Assembly: GCA_021014325.1 (NCBI GenBank)
Contig: CM037467.1
Location: 6,076,001 to 6,140,000, forward strand
Reading direction: 5' to 3'
From: Plazaster borealis
Lineage: Eukaryota > Echinodermata > Asteroidea > Forcipulatida > Labidiasteridae
DNA: 64,000 nt
This document shows, piece after piece, positions 14,101-24,165 of the stretch. The notes beneath the pieces are model-generated. The model had not been told where the DNA came from. It ran no database searches and saw only the letters and a list, made by a program, of their open reading frames with translations. Position numbers and translations under genes: made by a program. The stretch's first letter is position 1. Every line of letters begins with the position of its first letter.

Positions 14101-17100
14101 CATGCCTTATGAAAATACATAGTTTGGGTTTACACATTGAATTAGAGCACAAGTTAGGACATTCACTGTACATGCATTACAGTCCATACCATGTTTTGGT
14201 ACAAATCTCTGTTGGAGTGTTAGGCTTTTTCATTGTTGGAGGGGGTTGGGGTCATTGGGAAATATGCACCTGTTGTGGAATGAATTTAAAAACAGAAAAG
14301 TTGTCTCAAGTTGAGTCAAGTTACAAAATGTGTTGTACTTATTCATGTTTTTATGAAAACTGAAATCTCTTTTGCTGCTATCAAAGGTGTAGCGCCCCAT
14401 TGACCCTGTAGCAGATGCATAAGGGTGGGTTCAACATCAGCATGGAACACATGTACTACCTACTACATGTACAAATGTACTTGTATGCCAGGGAGCACTT
14501 TATAAGAAGCTATGAACATTATTATTGGAATCCACCAAGCATGTCCACTAGTGTATTATTGTACAACTATCATCACATGAACATGTACAATGTACAGGTA
14601 CATGATGGCATAATGTACAATTGTATTGTCAGCTTTATCATACTGCATATTACACTGACATAGTGATGTACATGTACAATGTACGTAAGCCATTATGATT
14701 TCACTGTCAGTACATGTACACTGTGCATGTATGTAATGTATGTACAGGTAGGGACTAATATGCACTTAGAGGACTAAAAACGTTCCTTCAACAAATTTTG
14801 ATCAATGTGAATTGTATACGTGCACATGTAAATGATGTACTACAGTAGTAGTATTCCACTTGTACTTGAACAATATAAATGTTTTTGTTTACTTGAGGCA
14901 AGAAAAAGGAACAGCCTTGGTACAATCTTATTTAGAGCAAGGGTGTAACGTCAGATTAATTACTAATGCTCTACCCATGTACTTACATAACTTAAGAAAA
15001 TTATTTGAACATTGAAATATTGATTTTTGTTCTTGGATGCCTAAAAAGCTTGTATTATTTGTTTGGTGTGATATGGCCACTACACATGCATAATAATGTA
15101 CATTGTAAAACACATGTGTAACAGTACACTGTACATGTACAATGTATACATGTAGTACAAGTGTACATGTACATCCACACATTCACAATGCAAATTATGT
15201 ACATGTACATGCATGGTGCATACATGTACGTAAACGCACATTTTGAGGCTAAATCATACAAAAAGTCAATTTGGGGGGTTTTCTAAAGACAAATTGTCTC
15301 TCTGTGCATTTCCTAAGAACTGTGGTTTTATTTGAGAGAGCTATCTGTAATGAACATTTCTGAGTTATTTTCAACATGTGCAATACATCATTGTACGTGT
15401 TGTAGCTTCCTGTACAGTTTTTAAAGTCAAGTTCATTTGAAATGTGGAACTGTGGCAAAATGAAAAATTTCTTTCAATGATTTTGAAAGGGTTTTGAATA
15501 AGGATGAGGGCAAGAGCTAGTGTTGGTTGTGAAATCAAAGTGTGTAGAGAACCAAATGAAGGTTGTGACCAAGTCTTTGGCACCGTCAAGTCATAATTAG
15601 TGAGGTCAAATCAGTTGATGGATCATGGAACACTAGTGAAATACAAATTTTGTGAATGTTGTTTAAATTGATTTGCACCATTTTGCTGAAAACTGAAATT
15701 AAGCGTATCTGCTTGCATTCTTGTAAACAGCAAAAGTCATTCTTTTTGCACAATGTGTAAACAGCCTTTTGATTTTAAAACTACTACGTACAATGTAGAA
15801 TGAGCCATGGAGGTCAGTTGGAACTGGAAGATAAACATCTTTTACTCGCTTTTCTTGTATTTTACTTTATTGTATTAATTTAATAACTTTTACATCTACA
15901 TGTATACAGTAAATAAATATATTTCTTATATAATACATTGCTAACTAATTTTATATTTTACAATGATTTTGTAGGCCCTATTGGGGGTTTTTTCATGAAA
16001 TATCCTTTCCATTTATTGTTCATTATCAGATGTACAGTATGACTTTAAAAAGGAAACATTGGGGGTTTTTTTTAAAGCATTTTCTTTGGAAATGACAGCA
16101 TGGCAAAAATCACTTCAAGGTATTTCAAAGCTGAAGACTTTGAAAGTTGTGACATTATGTACGTATGAAGGAAGAGTGTATTTCTGGCACTATGTACATT
16201 AGGCTTGCTAATTGAATTAATACTGATGTTTCTGATTTGAATTGCAGTTGAAAAGCCGAAAGCAGTACGAGCTAGTCCTATACGTCGTACCAACTCGCTG
16301 GATACCATTGCTGTACCTTATTTGTCAGGTTACTGGCCCCGATCAGAGACTGTCAATTCTTCTTCCACCACATGTACTACTAGTCATGAACCCAACCAGA
16401 AAGACCAATCTACACAGGTAAGGATGGTGAACATGGCCTTCTGCTTGGTCTGTCTAGGATGTATTTAAATAGAATAATCTAGTAATCTATGTTTGCCAAA
16501 AAGCTGTTAGTGGTAGTGGTACCTGTAGTAGCAATGCTTTATGTTGCAGACAATAACATGTCAATCTGCATAAAAAGCTGTTAGTGGATCAAAAGTTAAC
16601 TGCAGAAAATATGAAACATCCCGCATCAGCAAAGGAGAAGAGTGGGTAGGTATAGCCTCAATGCACACATGTTAGCTACCCTGCCTGCCATTTGAGTCCC
16701 AAAAGATTAGGATGTGGCTAAGTCGCTGCTTCTTTCCATACATGTACTTCAGCAACTTGACTTGAAGTAATCTCGATGCACAGATAAATGCATTATTAAT
16801 AAGGGAATAAAAGAGTAGGTGACAAAGTCTTAAACGGCTGTTTAAAACCGGCAGGGTCGTAGCCCTGCAATAAAGGACCGAGTCGAATGTGCGGTCCTTT
16901 ATTGCTTTGCCATGACCCTGCAGGGTTTTAAAGGGCTATTTAAAGACCAAGTTACTACTCTTTTATTCCCATTCATAAATACCTTTCCATAAAAAACATC
17001 AAAAAAACTTTAAAAGTTGAGAACAAATCTGACAGTTTAGCCTCAGCTCGCCTCGACTTTGCGTTGAATTTGTGTCCATGTTGAGCGCCAAGTAGCTCCT

Positions 17101-20100
17101 CATGCAAATTTCAAACTTGCGCGCTTAATTTTAAAAACAATCTATGCAATCTTAACAACTTAAATTGGGTCGTGAAATTTGCGCACTCTGAACAATCATC
17201 TGATAGTGCCCTCTTTTGACTCAATTTCCTCAGGCTTAGTTTAAACACTCCTATGTTTAAACATGGCTACGTGATCTCCTCTCGACCAATCAGAATTGAT
17301 AAACTGGTATTGATGAATTTAGTTTTCATCACCACCTATAATGCCTCAATAGACCTTCTGCAATAAAGATAACCTGACTGCCATTTCTTTGGTCAAATTT
17401 CATGAAAGGTACATGTATCATGCTTGTGAGTGGTTCCAACAATGCAGCAATACTTGAAATAGGTGGCGATATTTTCACTCCAATTTGCCCTCTAAAATGG
17501 CCCAGCAGGTAACAAAAATGTCATTTGCAAGGGGCGAAATCATGCCAGGCAATTTGACTCAAAAAAGTCGGAAAGATGCCCAAATTTGTTTGTAATAATA
17601 AATTTTATGGCTTACCTAGCAACCATATTCTTAAGATAAAGATAAATGGGTTTTTCTCTTTCTCTCTCTCTCTCTTTCTTTGCTTAGCTTAACTAAGGGT
17701 CCTAAGCAAGCGCATCAATTTAACTGTCGGCACAGAGTTGTGATTAGAAGTGCTGAAATGTCCCAAAACGATTGTCATCTTATGATATTTTGTATGTTAA
17801 ATACACACTACCGTAGTCACCTACATGTACATATTGGAGTTTAGGTGCCAATTTATCCGTAACAGGGGATTCACAATACAGTGTTGCCACCAAGTGTTCG
17901 CGGCCTGCACAATGTCATGAAGTTTGAGTTACGTGTTGTTGATCTCATAACTTCTGTTTAATTTTACAGGGAGCTTGTATGTTAAAACAAGACTGCAAGT
18001 AATGAGTGACTTTGATTAGTGTTTTCTAATTAAGAGGATTATGCTCTGAGTGAAGACAGTCGGGACCCTACATGTACTTATTTGTGTGCATTGTATGTAC
18101 TTTGTATAGCACCAAGGTATCATAGTTTCCATTTTATATTTTTTTATTGGGTTTTTTGTAGATCTACATTTATGTATGTACATATAATTGTTGTTTCATT
18201 CCTTCTTTTTTAGACAGAGGAATCAGACAGAAAAGGGTCATCACACAAGAGGTCATCGTCTTGGGGAAGTGCAGACAATTTGAAGGAAGTAAGAAAATAC
18301 AGGCCATTAAAACACACTATACTCGGTTTAAATTAACAGTGTTGGGCAAAAACCATCAATCTGCCTCTGATTGCATGCCATTTCATAGAGAGATGTAAGC
18401 ACATGTAGAGAGGCACATTTTTTGTTAAATTCTGAGTAGCTTGACACCTGAGCAAGAAACCATGGAAACACAATAGTTTTCAGAAGGTGCAATGAATCAC
18501 ACCAATCCAACATCAGGCATGAGAATTTTCCTTTCAACTCTTCACTACAAGCAACATTTATGTTTTTAAATTTGAAACTTTAAATTAATGTAATTCAACA
18601 CCTGATAACATCGTCATGACGTCACACCTTCATATATTTGAAAGTTAACATAACGTGCGCAAATTACTAAGTTTCTTCTCAAACAAATTTATCAACTGAA
18701 GTAACATTGGTTTAATTGGATGCTTTTTTTGTCAGAAACTAAGGCAGCAGCTTCGTAAACAGGGTAACCGCCAGTCTACTACCAGCACTCAGCGAGCTTC
18801 ACCTGTACATGCTAATCATTCCACCGCAACCACTTACACAACACCCTCAAGCAGCCCATCAGCAGCACCAGCCAACCAGACTTTGCCTCGTTCCACTGCC
18901 ATCCCTGTGCCTAATAATTCCTTGAAGGCACCTACTCCTAAGATCAGAGGAAGTGTTGAAGGTTTAAATCAAGAGATAGAGAGATTAGTCCTTCAAGGTG
19001 TACATCAAGAAGAGGAAGGAGAAAAGGTCAGTCATATCATGGTGTGGACTACATTCATGTACATGTATGTAGTATAGTCCTGAATTGAAAAGAACCCAGG
19101 CATGTTGTAGCTCATCTTACATTACATTGATATACAAGATATGAGTCATCACTTCAAGATGGAACTTTTTGTTTCTTCAGTTTACATTTTCGGGGTTGAA
19201 CAATTTTGATGAAATTCCTTGTTTCATTAAGTTTTCGTCATTATTCAACTCTTCAACATTGCAGATACATTCTTGTGTTTTTGTCCATTACTCTTTGTCT
19301 CTAATGTACATGCTCATATGATGAGGGTACACAAAATGCACATGCTGCTATGATGAGGGTACGCTAAATGCACATGCTGCTATGATGAGGGTACACAAAA
19401 TGCACATGCTGCTATAATGAGGGTACACACAATGCACATGCTATGATGAGGGTACACAAAAAGCACATGCTGCTATGATGAGGGTACACAACATGTACTA
19501 TGCTGCTATGATGAGTGTACACAAAATGCACATGCTGCTATGATGGGGTACACAAAATGTACATGCTGCTATGATGAGGGTACACAAAATGTACATGCTG
19601 CTATGATGAGGGTACACAACATGCACATGCTGCTATGATGGGGTACACGAATTGCACATGGTGCTATGATGAGGGTACACAAAATGCACATGCTGCTATG
19701 ATGAGGGTACACAACATGTACTATGCTGCTATGATGAGTGTACACAAAATGCACATGCTGCTATGATGGGGTACACAAAATGTACATGCTGCTATGGTGA
19801 GGGTACACAAAATGTACATGCTGCTATGGTGAGGGTACACAAAATGTACATGCTGCTATGATGAGGGTACACAAAGTGCACATGCTGCTATGATGAGGGT
19901 ACACACAATGCACATGCTGCTATAATGAGGGTACACATGCTGCTATAATGAGGGTACACAAAATGTACATGCTGCTATAATGAGGGTACACTAAATGCAC
20001 ATGCTGCTATGATGAGGGTACACAAAATGTAAATGCTGCTATGATGGGGGTACACAAAATGTAAATGCTGCTATGATGGGGGTACACAAAATGTACATGC

Positions 20101-23100
20101 TGCTATGATGGTGGTACAGATGGAACTGTAGCAGGGAATGCCATTTCTTGCTATTGCTGTGAAAGTCTTTCTTATATTATACTGGAAAAACTGTTTCCAG
20201 AACAGGGAAAAAATTAGAAGCTAGTCAAACAACATCTGCACAGCCACTCCACATTCACAAGTTCAGTGTCATTAACTTAATATCCAATTGGACTAGTGTA
20301 CTAGTCTGTAGTCAGTTTGTGACAGGCCATTGACTCAAGCTGATACATTGAAACAGTAAATGTTACAGGTATCCCTTAAAAACTAACTACATGTACATGT
20401 AATGACAAAAGCCTTAATGAGCTTTCGTTGCAATAATGTCTTCATCAGATACAATTAAGGGGACAATTTAAGCACAGTCTTGATGTACAGTCTTCATAAT
20501 ACAAGAAGGTTTCATGTGAATGGGTCCAACAGGGACATGTATGTGTACATTTATAGAAAATGTTCACTATTGGAGGTAGTGTAATTGCAAATTCAGTGCA
20601 TTATTACAGTGTGAGTACATGTATGAATGTGTGCAAGCAATCTTGAGTTAAATCCCTGTTATCCCTGATTTTTCTCGAGTACATGTATCTCAGTGTTCAT
20701 GCTTTGATTTTAACTTTATAGAGAGGAGTAATTATACAAACTCAGGAAGCAACATGTGATGGGCGACGTGCACCACCCCCTGTTCTACATACTAATGACA
20801 CCGGTACCCAGACTCCTGCAGAGAACCAGGATGACGGCAATATTAGTGAAGAGACAGGAAGTAGAGGGTCAGGTAGTCGCAGTCACTCTACATCACCAAC
20901 ATTTCAAATGGATGGCTCACCATCACGACCTTCTAGTAGGTCAAGCTCTACGGGTAATGGAGAGGTCAAAGCAGAAAAGGGTGGGTACAGTCACAAGATG
21001 TATGCACTATATGGAAATTTAAGCTTTGATTGTTTTGTAATAATTAACCAGGGAGATACATGAACCTACAACATGAACCTACAACATGAACTCAAGCTGT
21101 GGTGTAACAACCTTATCTTCCTGGGAATAAGGCGCAGTACCCCCAAATCACCGAACAAGATTCAAGTGTCAATGTATAAGGCGCACCATCATATAAGACA
21201 CAACATGACAAAGACACAGAGGCCCGTTGGGTCCCACTCACTGTTTGTACATCACCACATACAGGGGTCATTGTGATGTTCTATCACACTTACCATAACG
21301 TACATGTAAAGGGATCAACAATTTCTTAATCATGAAAATGAATAAAACATTACTGCTATTTTTGTATCAATTTTTATTTTTTATTTTCGTGTTAAAGATT
21401 TTTTTCTGAAAACATCACTTAATAGTTTTGTTTTTTTACACAACGCACACATCCGAGTGCACACACAGGTCTGTGTTGCATTGCAGTCACTCTGTGGACA
21501 TTCATTTGTTCTGTATACTTAGGAAAATGCTATTCTTCAACACTGTAAAGAACACTGTGTGGACGTGTGTAAGTCCACATAGTGTTTCAAGTCCCTACCT
21601 TATGTGTACCTATTTTGTTCTCAGGTCCACATTTCGTATGTAGCGTTAAAACACACTTAAAACACACACATTGTCCCAATGTTTCTCAATGAATGGGCTT
21701 CTAGTTTTCGCATGCTCTGGAAATTAACATGCATCATCGCTGGTGTGCCTGCTACTACACAGCGGTATACAGCAATGTCATCGCTGATGCGCACGCAAAC
21801 GGAGCACAGTTCCTGAAACAGCTTGTATTTATGTGTGGCGGAACGCTGATTGAAGCTAGTGCGATGGTACCTGCTGACCATCATTGTTTGGTTGCATGAC
21901 TAGCACTAGCAGGCAAAACTGGTTTTGTTTGCAAGTGGCTACTTCATAATTAGTTGAGAAAAAAGTATTTTATTATTTTAAGTGAAAGTGAGCTGCAGGG
22001 TTTTTAATACTGAACAAACTATTTAATAAAACTACTGTAAACATGTTCAATGTCTTGTCCAACATGTTTCTTTCATTATTGTGCGTTGAACAGTGGAAAA
22101 ACCAATGGTAAGTCAACATTTTTAAAAGAATGTCGGCCTTCTTGAAAACAAAAAGCCCCTCCTGCTTCCTTTTTTTCAGAAACCCGGACGCTAAACATGT
22201 ACTTTTGTTCTCTGCCGAAGTATGAGGATAAACTATTTCTCTCACCAACAGAAAGAGTTACTGGAAATTTAGATTAACTCATGTATTTTTTTAGGTATAA
22301 ATAAATCAGACAGTTTTGCCAAAAGGGTGGCAAAATGCCAAACACCAAGGAAAAACTTTTGTCTCAAAGTGGTCTGGGAAAATGTAGACAATTTAATTGG
22401 ATGTGGGCCCTGTGTAATTTTGATAAAGCCAAAGTGGCTTGCCCTTTTTGTCCTTAAGGTTGAGGTCTGATAGCTGGCATAGATTTTGTATTGACCTTGG
22501 TTTACTCCAAATTCTATTATTCTTTGTTTAGGAGAATCCTCACCATCAGAATTACAGAGTTGCAAGTATTCATCATCCCCTAGTCATAATAACACATATC
22601 AACTTACCCGAGACCCACCTGATGGCTGTGAGAAAGTTCGATCAATTGAAGAACCAAGGTGGGTTATCTTTATGTTAACATTTCAAGAAAAACAAAAATT
22701 GTTTACATAAAAACTTTGTCAGTATTTTTATTCTCAAACTAATGTTGCATAGTCAAACACCACAATATTCAAAGTAGTGATGCAGACAGTTATGCAAGAT
22801 GCAAAAACTATTCTTATACCTATCTGGCATGCAACTTTACAGGTGATCAGATGAGTTCCTTTGCCTTTTTTGGCAAGCTACGTAGCAGAGTTATCCTATT
22901 GACGATTTCCACCCATCCAACCATCTGCATGCAGTATAAATGTGAAAGTTTTATCATTAAGCTTCTAGTGGTTTTTGAAATATTTTATGGAATCTAGAAG
23001 CCTCAAGTCAGACCATCATACTGAAACTGTCATAATTTGTGTCATAATTTGGAAACTGATGTGCTACTTCTTGTTTATTGCACACCTCCAACTCGATGTG

Positions 23101-23851
23101 AATAAGGTGTGCATATGAATCTTGTCATAAAATGATCTTTACCTATTTGTTTCTCTTCCTATTTGGCCCTCTCTGTCTCTTTCTAAACAAGTACACAGTG
23201 GGATCAAGTGCTTGCATGTTAATGTCCCCACCCCTTTAAACATTGAATGATGTTTTTCTGTAAGTCACTGTTCCTCCATCAGGAGGTGGGCAGCTCACCA
23301 TCTGACCTATGGAACTGATTTTTTATAGCTGCACCCCAAAGTGTCCGGGAACATAAAGTACACCATGCCCTGTATATCAATTAACCATGCAGTATCTGAT
23401 GGTCAGGTCCTATACCTAGACTAATGGTGGCATCTAACAAAGCTAATCTTATTTATGAGCATTTCCGATTATGAAGCTAGTATTACTATTAGTTGAATTT
23501 TACAGGTACACTGTGCAATTTATCTCTTTTTGATGACTTTTGACTTGTGTGCTGTAGTCATTGGAATTTCACACCAAATTAAAATATGCCCTTTCACATT
23601 TGTTACTGATTATAAAAATGTATTTGTATAAACTAAGGTTAATTTATTCAATTTTTTCCAGTCGAATTCCACTATTCATTGAAGGAACACTAGAGTATTG
23701 TCCAGACAAAAAGGTATCCTTCAAGTTAAAACCCAGTGATAGCTCAGCCTTCTGTCCTCTGCTTCCAAACTACCCGCCAGGAGAATTCACCAAGTCCCCA
23801 CAAGCTACAGTTGCTGCTACACAAACTCAAACTGCTGGATGTGGAGACTAG
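2128..23851 (+). CDS. FAM117/GLCCI1-family protein (complete, 7 coding exons)
   Basis: Exons are 2128-2392, 16248-16417, 18214-18288, 18736-19026, 20722-20980, 22532-22658 and 23662-23851. All junctions are GT-AG and phases agree, giving 458 aa. An in-frame TAA at 2110-2112 fixes the start. Family landmarks come in the expected order. The N-terminus is Ser/Pro/Arg-rich with PMRATLP and SPTR. Exon 2 has SPIRRTNSLDTIAVPYL followed by GYWPR. Exons 3-4 have HKRSSSWGSADNLKE then KLRQQL, a short coiled coil, followed by SVEGLNQEIERL. Exon 5 has DGRRAPPP. Exons 6-7 have PPDGCEKV, then YCPDKK and SAFCPL. Vertebrate GLCCI1, FAM117A and FAM117B share this architecture; GLCCI1 is glucocorticoid-induced and has been linked to dynein light chain LC8. 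The protein is mostly disordered, with no enzymatic domain or membrane segment. I cannot tell which vertebrate paralogue is closest; one ancestral-type gene is likely. AATAAA at 24158 fits 3' processing. Confidence 0.93.
2844..3060. repeat. Local direct and inverted repeat around an ACTGGACCCAACA motif
   Basis: ACTGGACCCAACA at 2850-2862 faces its perfect reverse complement at 2911-2923. The segment 2844-2885 (GGAGTAACTGGACCC, then AACGCTTTTTTAACATTTGG) recurs with small changes at about 2996-3045. This looks like a degraded small foldback transposon with a partial duplicate. The opposing reading frames across it are shadows of the palindrome. Confidence 0.55.
3179..3447 (+). repeat. Dispersed repeat family X, copy 1
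   Basis: About 270 bp that recur at 49224-49470 in the same orientation. Shared landmarks are TTTAAAAAGGAAAATTCAAG, ATGGAGTGTAGTGAGCAGCG, TCAACCCTTCTGGACAGA and AAATTAAGGGAGATAA. There is no coding capacity. It is probably a nonautonomous DNA transposon fragment; the class is unknown to me. Confidence 0.7.
7235..7283. repeat. TACATG microsatellite
   Basis: An almost pure palindromic TACATG run with one ACATACATG interruption. The same hexamer recurs in short runs throughout the window, for example at 29379-29416 and 27951-27966. Confidence 0.85.
8392..8465. repeat. Short inverted repeat, MITE-like
   Basis: GTTCGCATTGGACTT at 8392-8406 pairs with AAGTCCAGTGCGAAC at 8451-8465 (14 of 15 positions). 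Together they enclose 44 bp. Further GTAAACT/AGTTTAAC-type words up to about 8600 suggest a larger decayed foldback element. Confidence 0.45.
9427..9678 (-). mobile_element. TIR-flanked element carrying a tRNA-like (Pol III) sequence, copy 1
   Basis: A 252-bp element. The end arms at 9427-9454 and 9651-9678 are inverted repeats matching at 27 of 28 positions (start ATTTGGGGTTTAAC). Between them, on the minus strand at about 9456-9530, is a tRNA-like segment with a good A box (TAGCTCAGTTGG) and an exact B box (GGTTCAAATCC). The acceptor arms do not pair, so it is not a functional tRNA gene. A related tRNA-like body lies at 39964-40099. It reads either as a SINE captured by a MITE or as a distinct tRNA-carrying foldback element. 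Confidence 0.65.
11557..11795 (-). mobile_element. tRNA-Leu-type SINE, 3' part (copy 1)
   Basis: Reverse complement of the 3' body of the SINE at 62131-62532. Shared landmarks are a TAATAATAATAC tail, TTTTTTCCTGCAAGGTATGT, GGAGCTACGTTT, TATAGCACCATG, TGCTGTGG and CCGATCAGACCAGGAACA. The tRNA-related head is absent here. Confidence 0.7.
11975..12510 (+). mobile_element. 3' remnant of a CR1/L2-type non-LTR retrotransposon
   Basis: The frame at 11978-12232 encodes the conserved C-terminal end of CR1/L2-like ORF2 proteins, with ELVKLHWLLIQQRITFKV and FKAFHKQAPDYI as landmarks. After a stop and a frame change, the sequence still spells NHIRNTKSFNTFK and KAHLFQ-like words near 12300-12370. The 3' untranslated end has GCGCTTT words and a short ATTGATTGAT tail. 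It is a dead, 5'-truncated copy in FAM117 intron 1. Confidence 0.75.
12690..13235. repeat. Imperfect tandem duplication, about 187-bp period, with embedded palindrome
   Basis: Two consecutive units share landmarks offset by 187 bp (AAAAGGGATCCGGGTGTTTG at 12873 and 13060; GGAGAACAAAGAGAAGTCCTC near 12974 and 13161). Each contains the perfect 18-bp palindrome AGCGAGGACGTCCTCGCT. Degenerate GGTCCACGGT/CACAAAG words upstream (12730-12810) suggest an older partial unit. The minus-strand open frames across it are shadows. Confidence 0.75.
16803..16970. mobile_element. Full-length hairpin (foldback) MITE
   Basis: A 168-bp near-palindrome. The outer ends GGGAATAAAAGAGTAG and CTACTCTTTTATTCCC are exact complements. 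Next comes an imperfect stem, then a perfect 14-bp inner stem (GCAATAAAGGACCG with CGGTCCTTTATTGC) around an 11-nt loop at about 16889-16899. It lies in intron 2 of the FAM117-like gene, so the pre-mRNA would contain this hairpin. Confidence 0.8.
19303..20118. repeat. 32-bp minisatellite, about 25 units
   Basis: Tandem units built around GCTGCTATGATGAGGGTACA followed by CAAAATGCACAT. There are frequent CAC/TAC and GATGAGGG/GATGGGG variants and a few shortened units. The array fills the middle of FAM117 intron 4 (19027-20721). It has no coding meaning. Confidence 0.9.
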
Positions 23852-24165
23852 GCATCAGTTTCATTTTGGCTGAAGTGGAGACCTATGTGCTGCTATGGTG
23901 ATTACGGCTTAGTTGATGATTGGTATCTACACTAGATGAATGTATTCCTTGTACATGCAGTTCATCATACCATGTATTGTATACAAACAGTCCATTTTCT
24001 GTACAACCCAATGTATAGGCAAGTACAACATTGCTAACATAGACCCATCCCAGTCATGTCACATTTGGAACACATGTACATTGCGTTTCTTAACACATGT
24101 ATGTGCAGTTCTTCTAATGTGATGTACTCGACGTTTAAGTACTGGAGCATGGGGAGCAATAAAAA
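23852..24165 (+). other. Probable 3' UTR of the FAM117-like gene with AATAAA
   Basis: The first AATAAA after the stop is at 24158-24163, 307 nt downstream. Further AATAAA hexamers near 24383 and 24699 could give longer 3' ends. The choice needs transcript data. Confidence 0.5.

Larger units (their letters stand above)
2393..16247 (+). other. Intron 1 of the FAM117-like gene (13.9 kb)
   Basis: The donor GTGAGG follows phase-1 G at 2392 and the acceptor ends at 16247. No host exon is recognisable inside. Contents are AT-rich unique sequence, many TACATG runs (notably 7235-7283, 13540-13740, 14580-14760 and 15090-15230) and the repeats listed separately. An alternative first exon or an intronic RNA cannot be excluded by eye. 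Confidence 0.7.
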
